Below are positions 36,079 through 45,943 of a stretch of 64,000 nt of DNA, piece by piece. The notes under the pieces were generated by a model. It did not search any database and had not been told where the DNA came from. It was given only the letters and a program-made list of their open reading frames with translations. The DNA is taken from contig NZ_JAGMUL010000002.1 in assembly GCF_019049285.1 (NCBI RefSeq), forward strand, positions 1-64,000, in the 5' to 3' direction. The stretch's first letter is position 1. Each line of letters opens with the position of its first letter. This stretch comes from Streptomyces sp. AC550_RSS872 (lineage in GTDB: Bacteria > Actinomycetota > Actinomycetes > Streptomycetales > Streptomycetaceae). The translations under genes and the position numbers were made by a program.

Positions 36079-38645
36079 CCGTCCTGAAGACCTCCCTGCG
36101 CAACTTCTTCGCGCACAAGGGACGCATGGCCCTGTCGGCCGTGGCCGTCCTGCTGTCGGTGGCCTTCGTGAGCGGCACGCTCGTGTTCACCGACACCATG
36201 AACACCACCTTCGACAAGCTCTTCGCCGTCTCCGCCTCCGACGTCACCGTCAGCCCGAAGACGGCCGAGGACGAGGACGACGGCGGCGGCACGGGCCGCC
36301 CGGTCTCGCTGCCCGCCTCCACCGTCGAGCAGGTCGCGGCCGTCGACGGCGTCCAGCGTGCGGAGGGCGCGGTCGCCTCGATGAGCGTGACCGTCGTCAA
36401 CTCCGAGAACGAGAACATGGGTTCCTCCACCGGCGCGCCCACCGTCGCCGGCAACTGGACCAGGAACGACCTGAAGTCCATGGAGATCACCTCCGGGCAC
36501 GCCCCGCGCGGGCCCACCGAGGTCATGGTCGACGCGGACACCGCCGACAAGCACGACCTGAAGCTCGGCGACGAACTGCGCACCATCGCCGCCACTGGCG
36601 ACATACGCGCGCGGATCGTCGGCATCGCCTCCTGGAAGGTCACCAACCCCGGCGCGGCCGTCGTCTACTTCGACACCGCCACCGCCCAGCGCACCCTGCT
36701 CGGCGCCACCGGCCGCTTCACCCAGGTCGCCGTCACCGCGGCGGACGGCGTGAGCGACACCCAGCTCAAGCAGGACATCGCCAAGTCCCTGAACGGCACG
36801 TACAAGATCCAGACGGCCAAGGAGAACGCCGACGAGAACCGCAAGGACGTCGGTGAGTTCATGGACATCATCAAGTACGCCATGCTCGGCTTCGCCGGGA
36901 TCGCGTTCCTGGTGGGCATCTTCCTGATCATCAACACCTTCTCGATGTTGGTCGCCCAGCGCACCCGCGAGATCGGCCTCATGCGGGCCATCGGCTCCTC
37001 CCGCCGACAGGTCAACCGGTCGGTGCTGGTGGAGGCGCTGCTGCTCGGCCTCGTCGGATCCGTCCTCGGTGTGGGCGCCGGTGTCGGCATCGCCGTCGGC
37101 CTGATGAAGCTGATGTCGATGGCCGGCATGAACCTCTCCACCGACGACCTGACGGTGAAGGTGACGACCCCGGTCGTCGGCCTGATCCTCGGCGTGGTCG
37201 TCACCGTCCTCGCCGCCTACCTACCCGCCCGCCGCGCCGGCAAGGTCTCCCCGATGGCCGCCCTGCGCGACGCCGGAACCCCGGCCGACATCAAGGCCGG
37301 CTGGATCCGCGGTCTGATCGGACTCGTCCTCACCGGAGCCGGCACCTTCGCCCTGTTCGCGGCCGCCACGGCCGACAAGGCGAGCGACGGCGCGCTGATG
37401 CTGGGCGGCGGCGTGGTGCTGACCCTGATCGGCTTCGTGGTCATCGGCCCGCTGCTCGCGGGCGGCGTGGTCCGGGTGATCAGCGCGGTCCTGCTGCGCG
37501 CCTTCGGCCCCGTCGGCCGCATGGCCGAGCGCAACGCCCTGCGCAACCCGCGCCGTACCGGCGCCACGGGCGCCGCCCTGATGATCGGCCTCGCCCTGGT
37601 GGCCTGCCTCTCGGTGGTCGGCTCCTCGATGGTCACCTCCGCGACGAGCGAACTCGACAAGTCGGTGGGCGCCGACTTCATCGTCATGGCCCAGCAGCAG
37701 GAGATCGTGCCGCAGGTCGAGAAGGCCATGGAGCGGACGCCGGGCCTGGCCCACGTCACCCGCTACAAGGACGTCGACGCCACCCTGACCTCGCCGGACG
37801 GCAAGACCGACGACAGCGGCATCACCGCCGCCGACCCGACGTACGCCGAGGACCTGCGCCGCACGACCACGCAGGGCACGCTCTCCGCCGCCTACGGCAA
37901 GGACGCCATGTCGGTCGGCTCCGACTACGCCAAGAAGCACGGCGTGCGCGTCGGCGACACCATCGCCGTCGCCTTCAAGGGCGGCGAGACGGCGAAGCTG
38001 AAGGTCGCGGCCATCACGGACGACGACACCTCCATCGACCAGGGCGCTCGCTACACGAGTATCGAGACGCTGCGGAAGTACCTCCCCGCCGACCGGATCC
38101 CGCAGAACGTGATCATGTTCGCCAAGGCGAAGGACGGTCAGGAGGAGGCGGCGTACGCGGCCCTGAAGAAGTCCCTGGACGGCTACCCGCAGTACCAGGT
38201 CCGTGACCAGACCGACTACAAGCAGGAGCTGAAGGACCAGGTCGGCCAGCTCCTGAACATGGTCTACGGCCTGCTCGCCCTGGCGATCATCGTCGCCGTC
38301 CTCGGCGTGGTGAACACCCTGGCCCTGTCGGTGGTGGAACGCACCCGCGAGATCGGCCTGATGCGTGCCATCGGCCTCTCCCGCCGCCAGCTGCGCCGCA
38401 TGATCCGCATGGAGTCGGTGGTGATCGCCCTGTTCGGCGCCCTGCTGGGCCTCGGACTCGGCATGGGCTGGGGTGCGACGGCGCAGAAGCTGCTCGCTCT
38501 GGAGGGTCTGAACGTCCTCGACATCCCGTGGCCGACGATCATCGGCGTCTTCATCGGCTCGGCCTTCGTGGGCCTGTTCGCGGCACTGGTGCCGGCCTTC
38601 AGGGCGGGCCGGATGAACGTACTGAACGCCATCGCGACCGAATAG
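36075..38645 (+). CDS. ABC transporter permease (FtsX/MacB type, tandem)
   Basis: 856 residues: two FtsX-like halves, each with an N-terminal helix (first at about 15-37), a large exported domain and a three-helix bundle. The first bundle has AFLVGIFLIINTFSMLVAQR then TREIGLMRAIGSSRRQV; the second repeats this with AVLGVVNTLALSVVERTREI. Members use ATP hydrolysis in the partner to drive extracellular or lipid-related mechanical work rather than channel transport. A truncated relative starts at the right edge of the window. Confidence 0.93.
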   Translation: MTVLKTSLRNFFAHKGRMALSAVAVLLSVAFVSGTLVFTDTMNTTFDKLFAVSASDVTVSPKTAEDEDDGGGTGRPVSLPASTVEQVAAVDGVQRAEGAVASMSVTVVNSENENMGSSTGAPTVAGNWTRNDLKSMEITSGHAPRGPTEVMVDADTADKHDLKLGDELRTIAATGDIRARIVGIASWKVTNPGAAVVYFDTATAQRTLLGATGRFTQVAVTAADGVSDTQLKQDIAKSLNGTYKIQTAKENADENRKDVGEFMDIIKYAMLGFAGIAFLVGIFLIINTFSMLVAQRTREIGLMRAIGSSRRQVNRSVLVEALLLGLVGSVLGVGAGVGIAVGLMKLMSMAGMNLSTDDLTVKVTTPVVGLILGVVVTVLAAYLPARRAGKVSPMAALRDAGTPADIKAGWIRGLIGLVLTGAGTFALFAAATADKASDGALMLGGGVVLTLIGFVVIGPLLAGGVVRVISAVLLRAFGPVGRMAERNALRNPRRTGATGAALMIGLALVACLSVVGSSMVTSATSELDKSVGADFIVMAQQQEIVPQVEKAMERTPGLAHVTRYKDVDATLTSPDGKTDDSGITAADPTYAEDLRRTTTQGTLSAAYGKDAMSVGSDYAKKHGVRVGDTIAVAFKGGETAKLKVAAITDDDTSIDQGARYTSIETLRKYLPADRIPQNVIMFAKAKDGQEEAAYAALKKSLDGYPQYQVRDQTDYKQELKDQVGQLLNMVYGLLALAIIVAVLGVVNTLALSVVERTREIGLMRAIGLSRRQLRRMIRMESVVIALFGALLGLGLGMGWGATAQKLLALEGLNVLDIPWPTIIGVFIGSAFVGLFAALVPAFRAGRMNVLNAIATE

Positions 38646-38700
38646 CCGACGAGCACCGAGGAGCCACCGAGTAGCCACCGCATACGGGGGTTGCGGGGGA

Positions 38701-38743
38701 CGGGCCCGGTCCGCAGGAGGTTCCGCCTCCCGGACCGGGCCCG
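38701..38743. terminator. Bidirectional terminator
   Basis: CGGGCCCGGTCCG (38701-38713) pairs with CGGACCGGGCCCG (38731-38743); inside, GGAGG pairs with CCTCC. Between the convergent permease and DUF2079 genes. Confidence 0.85.
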
Positions 38744-38756
38744 CGCCGTGCTCACC

Positions 38757-40211
38757 TCACCCGGCGGCCTGCCGCTCCAGGAGTACGACGCCGTAGGCGG
38801 TGCCCGTGACGATGTAGCGGGCGTCGGGGTGCAGGTCCCGGGCGTAGGCCTCGACATCGCTGTAGCGCTTGCGGGAGTTGTCGAGGGCGATGAAGTCCGG
38901 ATCGATGCCGCGCGTGTCGCTGATCCAGAAGACCCGGCAGCGGGAGGTGAGCCGGCTGATCGGAGCGATGTTCGCCTCGACGGAGGCGTCGTCGGGAACC
39001 TGGGCGAGGAGCCGCTCGACGGCCGTCACGCGCGCGGGCTTGCGATAGATCTCGCTCTCGGTCAGCGCGGCGAGCGGCAGCGAGGTGGTCAGCGCGACCG
39101 AGGCGGCCGCGACGGCGGCGGGCAGGTGCTCCACGTACGACCGCAGCCACGCGCGCGTGCTGTGCCGTGCGGTGTCGAGGGCGTCGACGAGCGCGAGGGT
39201 CACGATCGGCATGAGGACGGCGCTGTAGTGCCAGTCGGTACCCCAGTACTGCTCGTACGAGGAGGCGAAGCGCCAGCCGACGGTGGGCAGCGCGATCAGC
39301 AGCAGCGGCGAGCGGATCGCGAGCAGCCCGGTGGTGGGGATGAGCAGCCAGCCGACCGTACGGAGCTTGGTGTCGAGACCGTCGAAGGGGCCGCCGCCGC
39401 CCGACTCGCTCACCTTGTTCCAGTAGTCGTAGGTTCCGGCACTGTTGAAGCTCGGGATGACCAGCAGCAGCGTGACCGCGACGGCCACCACGCCGAACAC
39501 GGCGACGCCCATCGCGTACCGCGCCGCCCGCGCGGAGTCGTGACGGGCCCGCAGGGCGACGACCACGGCGACGGCCGCGACGGTCATCCCCAGGTCCTCC
39601 TTCACGAGGACGAGAGGAATTGCCCACAGCAGAGCCCCACGCCAACGCCGCGCCAGCAGCGCCTCAAGGCTGAACGCGATGAGCGGTACGGCGAAGCAGA
39701 TCTCGTGGAAGTCGAAGTCGACGGCCTGCTGAAGCCCCCACGACAGCCCGTACGCCACCCCGATCGCAAGCCCCCGCCCCCGCCCGAGCAGCCGGGCCGC
39801 GGCACGGGCGACCGGGACGGCGGACAGCGCGAACAGCGCGGCCTGCGCGACGAGAAGGGTGACGGGGGAGGGGAACACCCGGTACAGCGGCGCGAGGAGG
39901 ACGGTCACCGGGCTGAAGTGATCGCCGAGGATGTTGAACCCGGGGCCCTTCAGGTCGGCGATCGGCGCTTGCAGATGGGCGTATGCCCGGACGACCTGCT
40001 CGAATATCCCCAGATCCCACGACCGCTGCCCCAGATGCCGGTACCGGCCGACGGAGACGATCGCATAGCCGACGAAGAGCGCGACGGCCAGCAGCCAGGG
40101 CTCACGCCACCCGGGACCGGGCTGAGCGTGTCCCTCCGGTCCCGTGGCGGGCGCCGGTATGTGGGGGCCCGAGGATGTGTTCGGCGTCGCGGAGGTGGCG
40201 CGGGTGGGCAT
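38757..40211 (-). CDS. DUF2079 polytopic membrane protein
   Basis: 484 residues, about 11 membrane helices. SVGRYRHLGQRSWDLGIFEQ, NILGDHFSPVTVLLAPLYRV and VDFDFHEICFAVPLIAFSLE are the conserved DUF2079 segments; the fold resembles GT-C glycosyltransferases, so an undefined sugar transfer is possible. A Pro/Thr-rich cytoplasmic leader precedes the first helix. ATG 40211. It is alone and divergent from mfd across a repeat-rich gap. Confidence 0.9.
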   Translation of the reverse strand: MPTRATSATPNTSSGPHIPAPATGPEGHAQPGPGWREPWLLAVALFVGYAIVSVGRYRHLGQRSWDLGIFEQVVRAYAHLQAPIADLKGPGFNILGDHFSPVTVLLAPLYRVFPSPVTLLVAQAALFALSAVPVARAAARLLGRGRGLAIGVAYGLSWGLQQAVDFDFHEICFAVPLIAFSLEALLARRWRGALLWAIPLVLVKEDLGMTVAAVAVVVALRARHDSARAARYAMGVAVFGVVAVAVTLLLVIPSFNSAGTYDYWNKVSESGGGGPFDGLDTKLRTVGWLLIPTTGLLAIRSPLLLIALPTVGWRFASSYEQYWGTDWHYSAVLMPIVTLALVDALDTARHSTRAWLRSYVEHLPAAVAAASVALTTSLPLAALTESEIYRKPARVTAVERLLAQVPDDASVEANIAPISRLTSRCRVFWISDTRGIDPDFIALDNSRKRYSDVEAYARDLHPDARYIVTGTAYGVVLLERQAAG

Positions 40212-40256
40212 GGGGGGACCTTACGTGGTGCGGTGTGCGGGGCCACCTTCCGGTTC

Positions 40257-40435
40257 CGTTCAGGCACTCTCAGCCGGTCCGGCGTTCGAGGACGAGGCAC
40301 TGCCGTTTTCGGCGTCGGCCCAGGCATTTTCAGCCTGTCCGGCGTTTGAGGACGAGGCCTTTCGGGTCGACTGCGGGGTCTGGGGCGGCAGCCCCAGCGG
40401 GGTGGAAGGGGCGGAGCCCCTTCACGACCACGTCA
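40257..40435. repeat. Dispersed Streptomyces intergenic repeat, copies 2a and 2b
   Basis: Two adjacent units: CTCTCAGCCGGTCCGGCG then TTCGAGGACGAGGC (about 40268), and TTTTCAGCCTGTCCGGCG then TTTGAGGACGAGGCC (about 40327) followed by GGGGTCTGGGGCGGCAGCCCC and GGGGCGGAGCCCC. Same family as 795-910. Both are in the gap before mfd. Confidence 0.75.
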
Positions 40436-40573
40436 ACGCCCGTCATCACAGAAACGGACGTTATCCACAGCCCCCGGCACCCGACCGCGCAGCGACGTAC
40501 GCTGGAAGCCCCCGGCCTGCCACCCGCGTCGGGCCCTTCGTGTTGCCCACCCCCGGACGGAAGCGCCCCCTCC

Positions 40574-43500
40574 ATGAGCCTGCACGGTCTGCTCGACGCC
40601 GTAGTCAAGGACACCGCCCTCGCGGAAGCGATCACGGCGGCCGCAGACGGCAACCGCATGCACGTCGACCTCGTCGGCCCCCCGGCGGCGCGCCCCTTCG
40701 CGATCGCCGCCCTCGCCCGCGAGACCGACCGCCCGGTCCTCGCGGTGACGGCGACGGGCCGCGAGGCCGAGGACCTGGCGGCAGCCCTTCGCTCGCTCCT
40801 CCCCTCGGAGGGCGTCGCGGAGTACCCGTCCTGGGAGACCCTCCCGCACGAGCGCCTCAGCCCCCGCAGCGACACCGTCGGCCGCCGCCTCGCCGTCCTG
40901 CGCCGCCTGGCACACCCCCGCCCCGACGACCCCGAGACAGGCCCGGTCTCCGTCGTCGTGGCCCCCGTCCGCTCGGTCCTCCAGCCGCAGGTCAAGGGCC
41001 TCGGCGACCTGGAACCGGTGGCCCTGAGGACCGGCCAGACCGCCGACCTCAACGAGATCGTCGAGGCCCTCGCAGCGGCCGCCTACGCGCGCGTGGAGCT
41101 CGTCGAGAAGCGCGGCGAGTTCGCCGTGCGAGGCGGCATCCTCGACGTCTTCCCGCCCACCGAGGAACACCCCCTGCGCATCGAGTTCTGGGGCGACGAC
41201 GTAGAGGAGATCCGCTACTTCAAGGTCGCCGACCAGCGCTCCCTCGAAGTCGCCGAGCACGGCCTGTGGGCCCCGCCCTGCCGTGAACTCCTCCTCACCG
41301 ACGACGTACGCGCACGCGCGCGTGCCCTCGCCGAGGAGCACCCGGAGCTCGGCGAACTGCTCGGCAAGATCGCCGAGGGCATCGCGGTGGAGGGCATGGA
41401 GTCCCTCGCCCCCGTCCTCGTCGACGACATGGAGTTGCTCCTCGACGTCCTGCCCAAGGGCGCCATGGCCGTCGTATGCGACCCGGAGCGGGTACGCACG
41501 CGTGCCGCCGACCTCGTGGCCACCTCGCAGGAGTTCCTCCAGGCGTCCTGGGCCGCCACGGCCGGCGGCGGCGAGGCGCCCATCGACGTCGGCGCGGCCT
41601 CCCTGTGGTCCATCGCGGACGTCCGCGACCGCGCCCGCGAGCTGGAGATGATGTGGTGGTCGGTCTCGCCCTTCGCGGCCGACGAGACGCTCGACGCGGA
41701 CACCCTCAAGCTCGGCATGCACGCCCCCGAGTCGTACCGCGGTGACACCGCGAAGGCCCTGGCCGACACCAAGGGCTGGCTCGCCGACGGCTGGCGCACG
41801 GTCTTCGTGACCGAGGCCCACGGCCCGGCGGCCCGCACCGTCGAGGTGCTCGGCGGCGAGGGCGTGGCGGCCCGCCTGGAGACCGACCTCGGGGAGATCT
41901 CCCCCTCGATCGTCCACGTCGCCTGCGGCTCGATCGACTACGGCTTCGTCGACCCCGCGCTCCAGCTGGCCGTCCTGACCGAGACCGACCTGTCCGGGCA
42001 GAAGGCGGCCGGCAAGGACGGCGCCCGGATGCCGGCCCGCCGCCGCAAGACCATCGACCCGCTCACCCTGGAGACGGGCGACTACATCGTCCACGAGCAG
42101 CACGGCGTCGGCCGCTACATCGAGATGGTGCAGCGCACCGTGCAGGGCGCCACCCGCGAGTACCTCGTCGTCGAGTACGCCCCCGCCAAGCGCGGCCAGC
42201 CCGGCGACCGCCTCTACATCCCCACCGACCAGCTGGAGCAGATCACCAAGTACGTCGGCGGCGAGGCGCCCACGCTGCACCGCCTGGGCGGCGCCGACTG
42301 GACGAAGACGAAGGCACGCGCGAAGAAGGCCGTCAAGGAGATCGCGGCCGACCTCATCAAGCTGTACAGCGCGCGCATGGCGGCCCCCGGGCACGCCTTC
42401 GGCTCGGACACCCCCTGGCAGCGCGAGCTGGAGGACGCCTTCCCGTACGCCGAGACGCCGGACCAGCTGACGACCATCGCCGAGGTCAAGGAGGACATGG
42501 AGAAGTCGGTCCCGATGGACCGCCTGATCTGCGGCGACGTCGGCTACGGCAAGACGGAGATCGCGGTGCGGGCCGCGTTCAAGGCGGTGCAGGACGGCAA
42601 GCAGGTGGCCGTCCTGGTGCCGACGACCCTCCTCGTCCAGCAGCACTTCGGCACGTTCTCCGAGCGCTACTCGCAGTTCCCGGTCAACACCCGGGCCCTG
42701 TCCCGCTTCCAGACCGACACCGAGGCCAAGGCGACCCTGGAGGGCCTGAAGGAAGGCTCGGTGGACATCGTGATCGGCACGCACCGGCTGTTCTCGTCGG
42801 AGACCAAGTTCAAGGACCTGGGCCTGGTCATCGTCGACGAGGAGCAGCGCTTCGGCGTCGAGCACAAGGAGCAGCTGAAGAAGCTGCGCGCGAACGTGGA
42901 CGTACTCACCATGTCCGCGACTCCGATCCCCCGAACCCTGGAGATGGCGGTCACGGGCATCCGCGAGATGTCCACGATCACGACCCCGCCCGAGGAGCGC
43001 CACCCGGTCCTGACCTTCGTCGGCCCCTACGAGGAGAAGCAGATCGGCGCCGCGATCCGCCGCGAACTGCTGCGCGAGGGCCAGGTCTTCTACATCCACA
43101 ACCGGGTCGAGTCCATCGACCGGGCGGCCGCGCGCCTGCGCGAGATCGTCCCCGAGGCACGCATCGCGACAGCCCACGGGCAGATGTCCGAGCAGGCCCT
43201 GGAGCAGGTGGTCGTCGACTTCTGGGAGAAGAAGTTCGACGTCCTCGTCTCCACCACGATCGTCGAGTCCGGCATCGACATCTCCAACGCCAACACCCTG
43301 ATCGTGGAGCGCGGCGACAACTTCGGCCTGTCCCAGCTGCACCAGCTGCGCGGCCGGGTCGGGCGCGGGCGCGAGCGCGGGTACGCGTACTTCCTGTACC
43401 CCCCGGAGAAGCCGCTGACGGAGACGGCCCACGAGCGCCTGGCCACCATCGCCCAGCACACCGAGATGGGCGCGGGCATGTACGTCGCCATGAAGGACCT

Positions 43501-44104
43501 GGAGATCCGCGGCGCCGGCAACCTGCTGGGCGGCGAACAGTCCGGCCACATCGCGGGCGTCGGCTTCGACCTGTACGTCCGTATGGTCGGCGAGGCGGTC
43601 GCTGACTACCGGGCCTCCCTGGAGGGCGGCGTGGAGGAGGAGCCGCCGCTCGAGGTCAAGATCGAGCTCCCGGTCGACGCCCACGTCCCGCACGACTACG
43701 CGCCGGGCGAGCGGCTCCGCCTCCAGGCCTACCGTGCCATCGCCTCCGCCAACACGGAGGAGGACATCAAGGCCGTACGCGAGGAACTCGTCGACCGCTA
43801 CGGCAAGTTGCCCGAACCGGTCGAGAACCTCCTGCTGGTGGCGGGCCTGCGGATGCTGGCCCGCGCGTGCGGCGTCGGCGAGATCGTCCTCCAGGGCAAC
43901 AACATCCGCTTCGCGCCGGTGGAGTTGCGCGAGTCCCAGGAGCTGCGGGTCAAGCGCCTCTACCCGGGCACCGTCATCAAGCCGGCCGCGCACCAGCTGC
44001 TGGTGCCGCGCCCGAAGACCGCGAAGGTGGGCGGAAAGCCGCTGGTCGGCCGCGAGTTGCTGGGCTGGGTCGGGGAGTTCCTGGCGTCGATCCTGGGGTC
44101 GTGA
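40574..44104 (+). CDS. mfd: Transcription-repair coupling factor
   Basis: 1176 residues. Removes stalled RNA polymerase from DNA lesions and recruits UvrA. N-terminal UvrB-homology part (about 1-350), RNA-polymerase-interaction domain with TGDYIVHEQHGVGRYIEM, then the RecG-like translocase with Walker A GDVGYGKTE (about 654-662), DEEQRFGVEH (about 755), TMSATPIPRTLEM and QLRGRVGRGRERGYAYFLY, and the C-terminal TRCF domain. ATG 40574. Ends seven bases from the convergent DUF4440 gene, with no terminator between them. Confidence 0.97.
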   Translation: MSLHGLLDAVVKDTALAEAITAAADGNRMHVDLVGPPAARPFAIAALARETDRPVLAVTATGREAEDLAAALRSLLPSEGVAEYPSWETLPHERLSPRSDTVGRRLAVLRRLAHPRPDDPETGPVSVVVAPVRSVLQPQVKGLGDLEPVALRTGQTADLNEIVEALAAAAYARVELVEKRGEFAVRGGILDVFPPTEEHPLRIEFWGDDVEEIRYFKVADQRSLEVAEHGLWAPPCRELLLTDDVRARARALAEEHPELGELLGKIAEGIAVEGMESLAPVLVDDMELLLDVLPKGAMAVVCDPERVRTRAADLVATSQEFLQASWAATAGGGEAPIDVGAASLWSIADVRDRARELEMMWWSVSPFAADETLDADTLKLGMHAPESYRGDTAKALADTKGWLADGWRTVFVTEAHGPAARTVEVLGGEGVAARLETDLGEISPSIVHVACGSIDYGFVDPALQLAVLTETDLSGQKAAGKDGARMPARRRKTIDPLTLETGDYIVHEQHGVGRYIEMVQRTVQGATREYLVVEYAPAKRGQPGDRLYIPTDQLEQITKYVGGEAPTLHRLGGADWTKTKARAKKAVKEIAADLIKLYSARMAAPGHAFGSDTPWQRELEDAFPYAETPDQLTTIAEVKEDMEKSVPMDRLICGDVGYGKTEIAVRAAFKAVQDGKQVAVLVPTTLLVQQHFGTFSERYSQFPVNTRALSRFQTDTEAKATLEGLKEGSVDIVIGTHRLFSSETKFKDLGLVIVDEEQRFGVEHKEQLKKLRANVDVLTMSATPIPRTLEMAVTGIREMSTITTPPEERHPVLTFVGPYEEKQIGAAIRRELLREGQVFYIHNRVESIDRAAARLREIVPEARIATAHGQMSEQALEQVVVDFWEKKFDVLVSTTIVESGIDISNANTLIVERGDNFGLSQLHQLRGRVGRGRERGYAYFLYPPEKPLTETAHERLATIAQHTEMGAGMYVAMKDLEIRGAGNLLGGEQSGHIAGVGFDLYVRMVGEAVADYRASLEGGVEEEPPLEVKIELPVDAHVPHDYAPGERLRLQAYRAIASANTEEDIKAVREELVDRYGKLPEPVENLLLVAGLRMLARACGVGEIVLQGNNIRFAPVELRESQELRVKRLYPGTVIKPAAHQLLVPRPKTAKVGGKPLVGRELLGWVGEFLASILGS

Positions 44105-44110
44105 CCCGGC

Positions 44111-44551
44111 CTAGCCGGCCCGTACCTCGGTGTTCTGGCAGGCGTGCAGCAGCCAGCGTCCGTCGGGCTGCTTGGTCATGACGTAGAGCGGGGCGCCCTC
44201 GGTGTCGGTGTCGCCGCCCGGTGAGTGGTAGACCTGCCGGACCTTGACGGCCGCCACGTCGGGCCGCAGGAACCGCGTGTGCGTCACCTCGTAGGTGACC
44301 TCGCCGTCCCAGCTCGCGGCGGGCAGCACGGCACGGGTGAACTCGGCGATGGCGTCGAAGCCGATGAGGACCTTGCCGTGGCCGGTCGTCCACAGGGCGT
44401 CGGGGTGGAAGAGGGCGAGGAAGCCTTCGGCGTCCTTGGCGCGCTGGGTGCGTTCGACGGTGGCGACGACTTCGGCGATGGCCTTGAGGTCCGCGTCGGA
44501 AGTGGCCTCGTCGGTCTGGTCGGCCTTGTTGTCCGCTGTTTCGGTGGTCAT
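44111..44551 (-). CDS. DUF4440/SnoaL-like (SgcJ/EcaC family) protein
   Basis: 146 residues with an NTF2-like fold: ADLKAIAEVVATVERTQRAK, FLALFHPDALWTTGHGKVLI, FDAIAEFTRAVL and DGRWLLHACQNTEV. The family includes enzymes and unknowns in secondary metabolism; the reaction here is unknown. ATG 44551 sits just below a dyad with 19-base promoter spacing (44559-44589), so it is probably induced by a MerR-type redox activator such as SoxR. Confidence 0.85.
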   Translation of the reverse strand: MTTETADNKADQTDEATSDADLKAIAEVVATVERTQRAKDAEGFLALFHPDALWTTGHGKVLIGFDAIAEFTRAVLPAASWDGEVTYEVTHTRFLRPDVAAVKVRQVYHSPGGDTDTEGAPLYVMTKQPDGRWLLHACQNTEVRAG

Positions 44552-44558
44552 GGCGATC

Positions 44559-44589
44559 ACTCTGTGACCTCAAGTGGACTTGAGGTCAA
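44559..44589 (-). promoter_or_regulatory. SoxR-like (MerR-type) promoter
   Basis: On the minus strand, -35 TTGACC and -10 CAGAGT are separated by exactly 19 bases, the long spacing typical of MerR-family activation. The spacer is filled by the dyad CCTCAAGT-CC-ACTTGAGG, which matches the classical SoxR box pattern CCTCAAGT..ACTTGAGG. The -10 box ends eight bases before the ATG. Confidence 0.75.
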
Positions 44590-44690
44590 GCGGGCCGGCA
44601 GGGCCCGCAGCACGAGGCCGTCCGCAGGGGGTGTCTCCGCGGACGGCGTCGTCGGTACCGTGCCCGACGGGTCTCGTGCTCCTGCGGCCC

Positions 44691-44876
44691 CTACTGCTGC
44701 TCGGGCGGCCGGTCGCGGTCCATGCCGAGTCCGCGCTCCATGCGCTGCTGCGCGTCGTCGACCTGGCTCTCGTACTTGTTGCCCGTCTTCTCGTTGGCCT
44801 GCCGCTCCGCGGTGTCGGACATGTCCCTGGCCTTGTCCTGCGCGTGACGGTTCTTGAACCTGTCGAAGATGCCCAT
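44691..44876 (-). CDS. Rv0909/MT0933-like antitoxin-family small protein
   Basis: 61 residues, highly charged: MGIFDRFKNRHAQDKARDM then ANEKTGNKYESQVDDAQQRM. It matches the MT0933-like antitoxin family pattern, though many Streptomyces copies have no toxin next to them and toxin neutralisation is unproven. ATG 44876 has AAGGAG upstream. No toxin gene adjoins it in the operon; a secreted HNH nuclease gene is divergent about 200 bases away. Confidence 0.75.
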   Translation of the reverse strand: MGIFDRFKNRHAQDKARDMSDTAERQANEKTGNKYESQVDDAQQRMERGLGMDRDRPPEQQ

Positions 44877-45080
44877 CCAAGAGCTCCTTCCGGAGGTGAC
44901 TCACCACCGACCATACGCCCGGGATATGAGGTATGCGCGCTTGGTCCATTTGTGGTCTGGACCTCTTGAATGCCGCCGTGCGCCGGGTCGCTACCGTGTG
45001 CACGACGGTGTCCCCGGGGAAAACCGGGAAAACCGCCTGTGCGAGGCGGAGCGGAACGGGGCGGCAAGGGGAGGGGACGC

Positions 45081-45857
45081 ATGGTGGCGCGTCGAAAGGG
45101 CTGGGCGGCGAGCGCCGCGGCGATGCTCGGCATGGTGCTGGTACTGGCGGGCTGCGAGAACGTCGATCTGCCGTCGGCCGGAGCCGAGCCCTCCGGCTCC
45201 GGCCCCGCCGCGGGCGCCGGCCGCGCGGTGAGCCCGCTGGACAACCCGGACGGCACGAAACCCGGACTCGCGCCCCTCACCTCGGACGCCGACCGGGCCG
45301 AGGCACGAACCCTCATCGAGAAGGTGGCGACCAAGGGCCGCGGCCCGAAGACGGGCTACGAGCGGGACCAGTTCGGCTACGCGTGGATGGACTCGGCCCC
45401 AGGTGGCATCCCGTTCGCCCGCAACGGCTGCGACACCCGCAACGACCTCCTCCGCCGCGACGGCGAGGACGTCCGCTTCCGCTCCGGCTCGGACTGCGTC
45501 GTGTCCTCGATGACCCTGCACGACCCGTACACGGGCCGGACCATCGACTGGGCCAAGTCCCGCGCCACGACCGTGCAGATCGACCACGTCATGCCGCTGT
45601 CGTACGACTGGCAAATGGGCGCCTCCCGCTGGCCGAAGGGCAAACGCCAGGACATCGCCAACGACCCCCTCAACCTCATGCCGGTCGACGGCCCCACCAA
45701 CAGCTCCAAGGGCGACTCCGGCCCCGCCTCCTGGCTGCCCCCGAACAAGCGGATCCGCTGCTCGTACGCGGTGCGCTTCGCCCAGGTCTCCCTGAAGTAC
45801 GAACTCCCGGTGACGGTTGCCGACAAGGAGACGATGCTGGGGCAGTGCGGGGGCTGA
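45081..45857 (+). CDS. Secreted HNH endonuclease lipoprotein
   Basis: 258 residues. Signal peptide with lipobox LAGC (Cys25), so it should be anchored to the outer face of the membrane. The domain TVQIDHVMPLSYDWQMGA (His169) and ANDPLNLMPVDGPTNSSKGD form the HNH metal site; two cysteines near 114 and 139 may form a disulfide. Family members are extracellular DNases that may degrade environmental DNA for phosphate. ATG 45081 with AGGGGAGGGG upstream. Confidence 0.9.
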   Translation: MVARRKGWAASAAAMLGMVLVLAGCENVDLPSAGAEPSGSGPAAGAGRAVSPLDNPDGTKPGLAPLTSDADRAEARTLIEKVATKGRGPKTGYERDQFGYAWMDSAPGGIPFARNGCDTRNDLLRRDGEDVRFRSGSDCVVSSMTLHDPYTGRTIDWAKSRATTVQIDHVMPLSYDWQMGASRWPKGKRQDIANDPLNLMPVDGPTNSSKGDSGPASWLPPNKRIRCSYAVRFAQVSLKYELPVTVADKETMLGQCGG

Positions 45858-45943
45858 CCCGGCATGCGGCGCGGCGCAGGGCGGTCGGCGGTGCGCGGGA
45901 AACCGCTGGTCGGAGCGGGCGCTCCGCCCCTACGGTGGCGGGT

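Noticed and set aside
40433..43993. 1186-residue open frame antisense to mfd
   Set aside because: High-GC antisense shadow with Val/Asp/Gly bias and no motifs; mfd is unambiguous.
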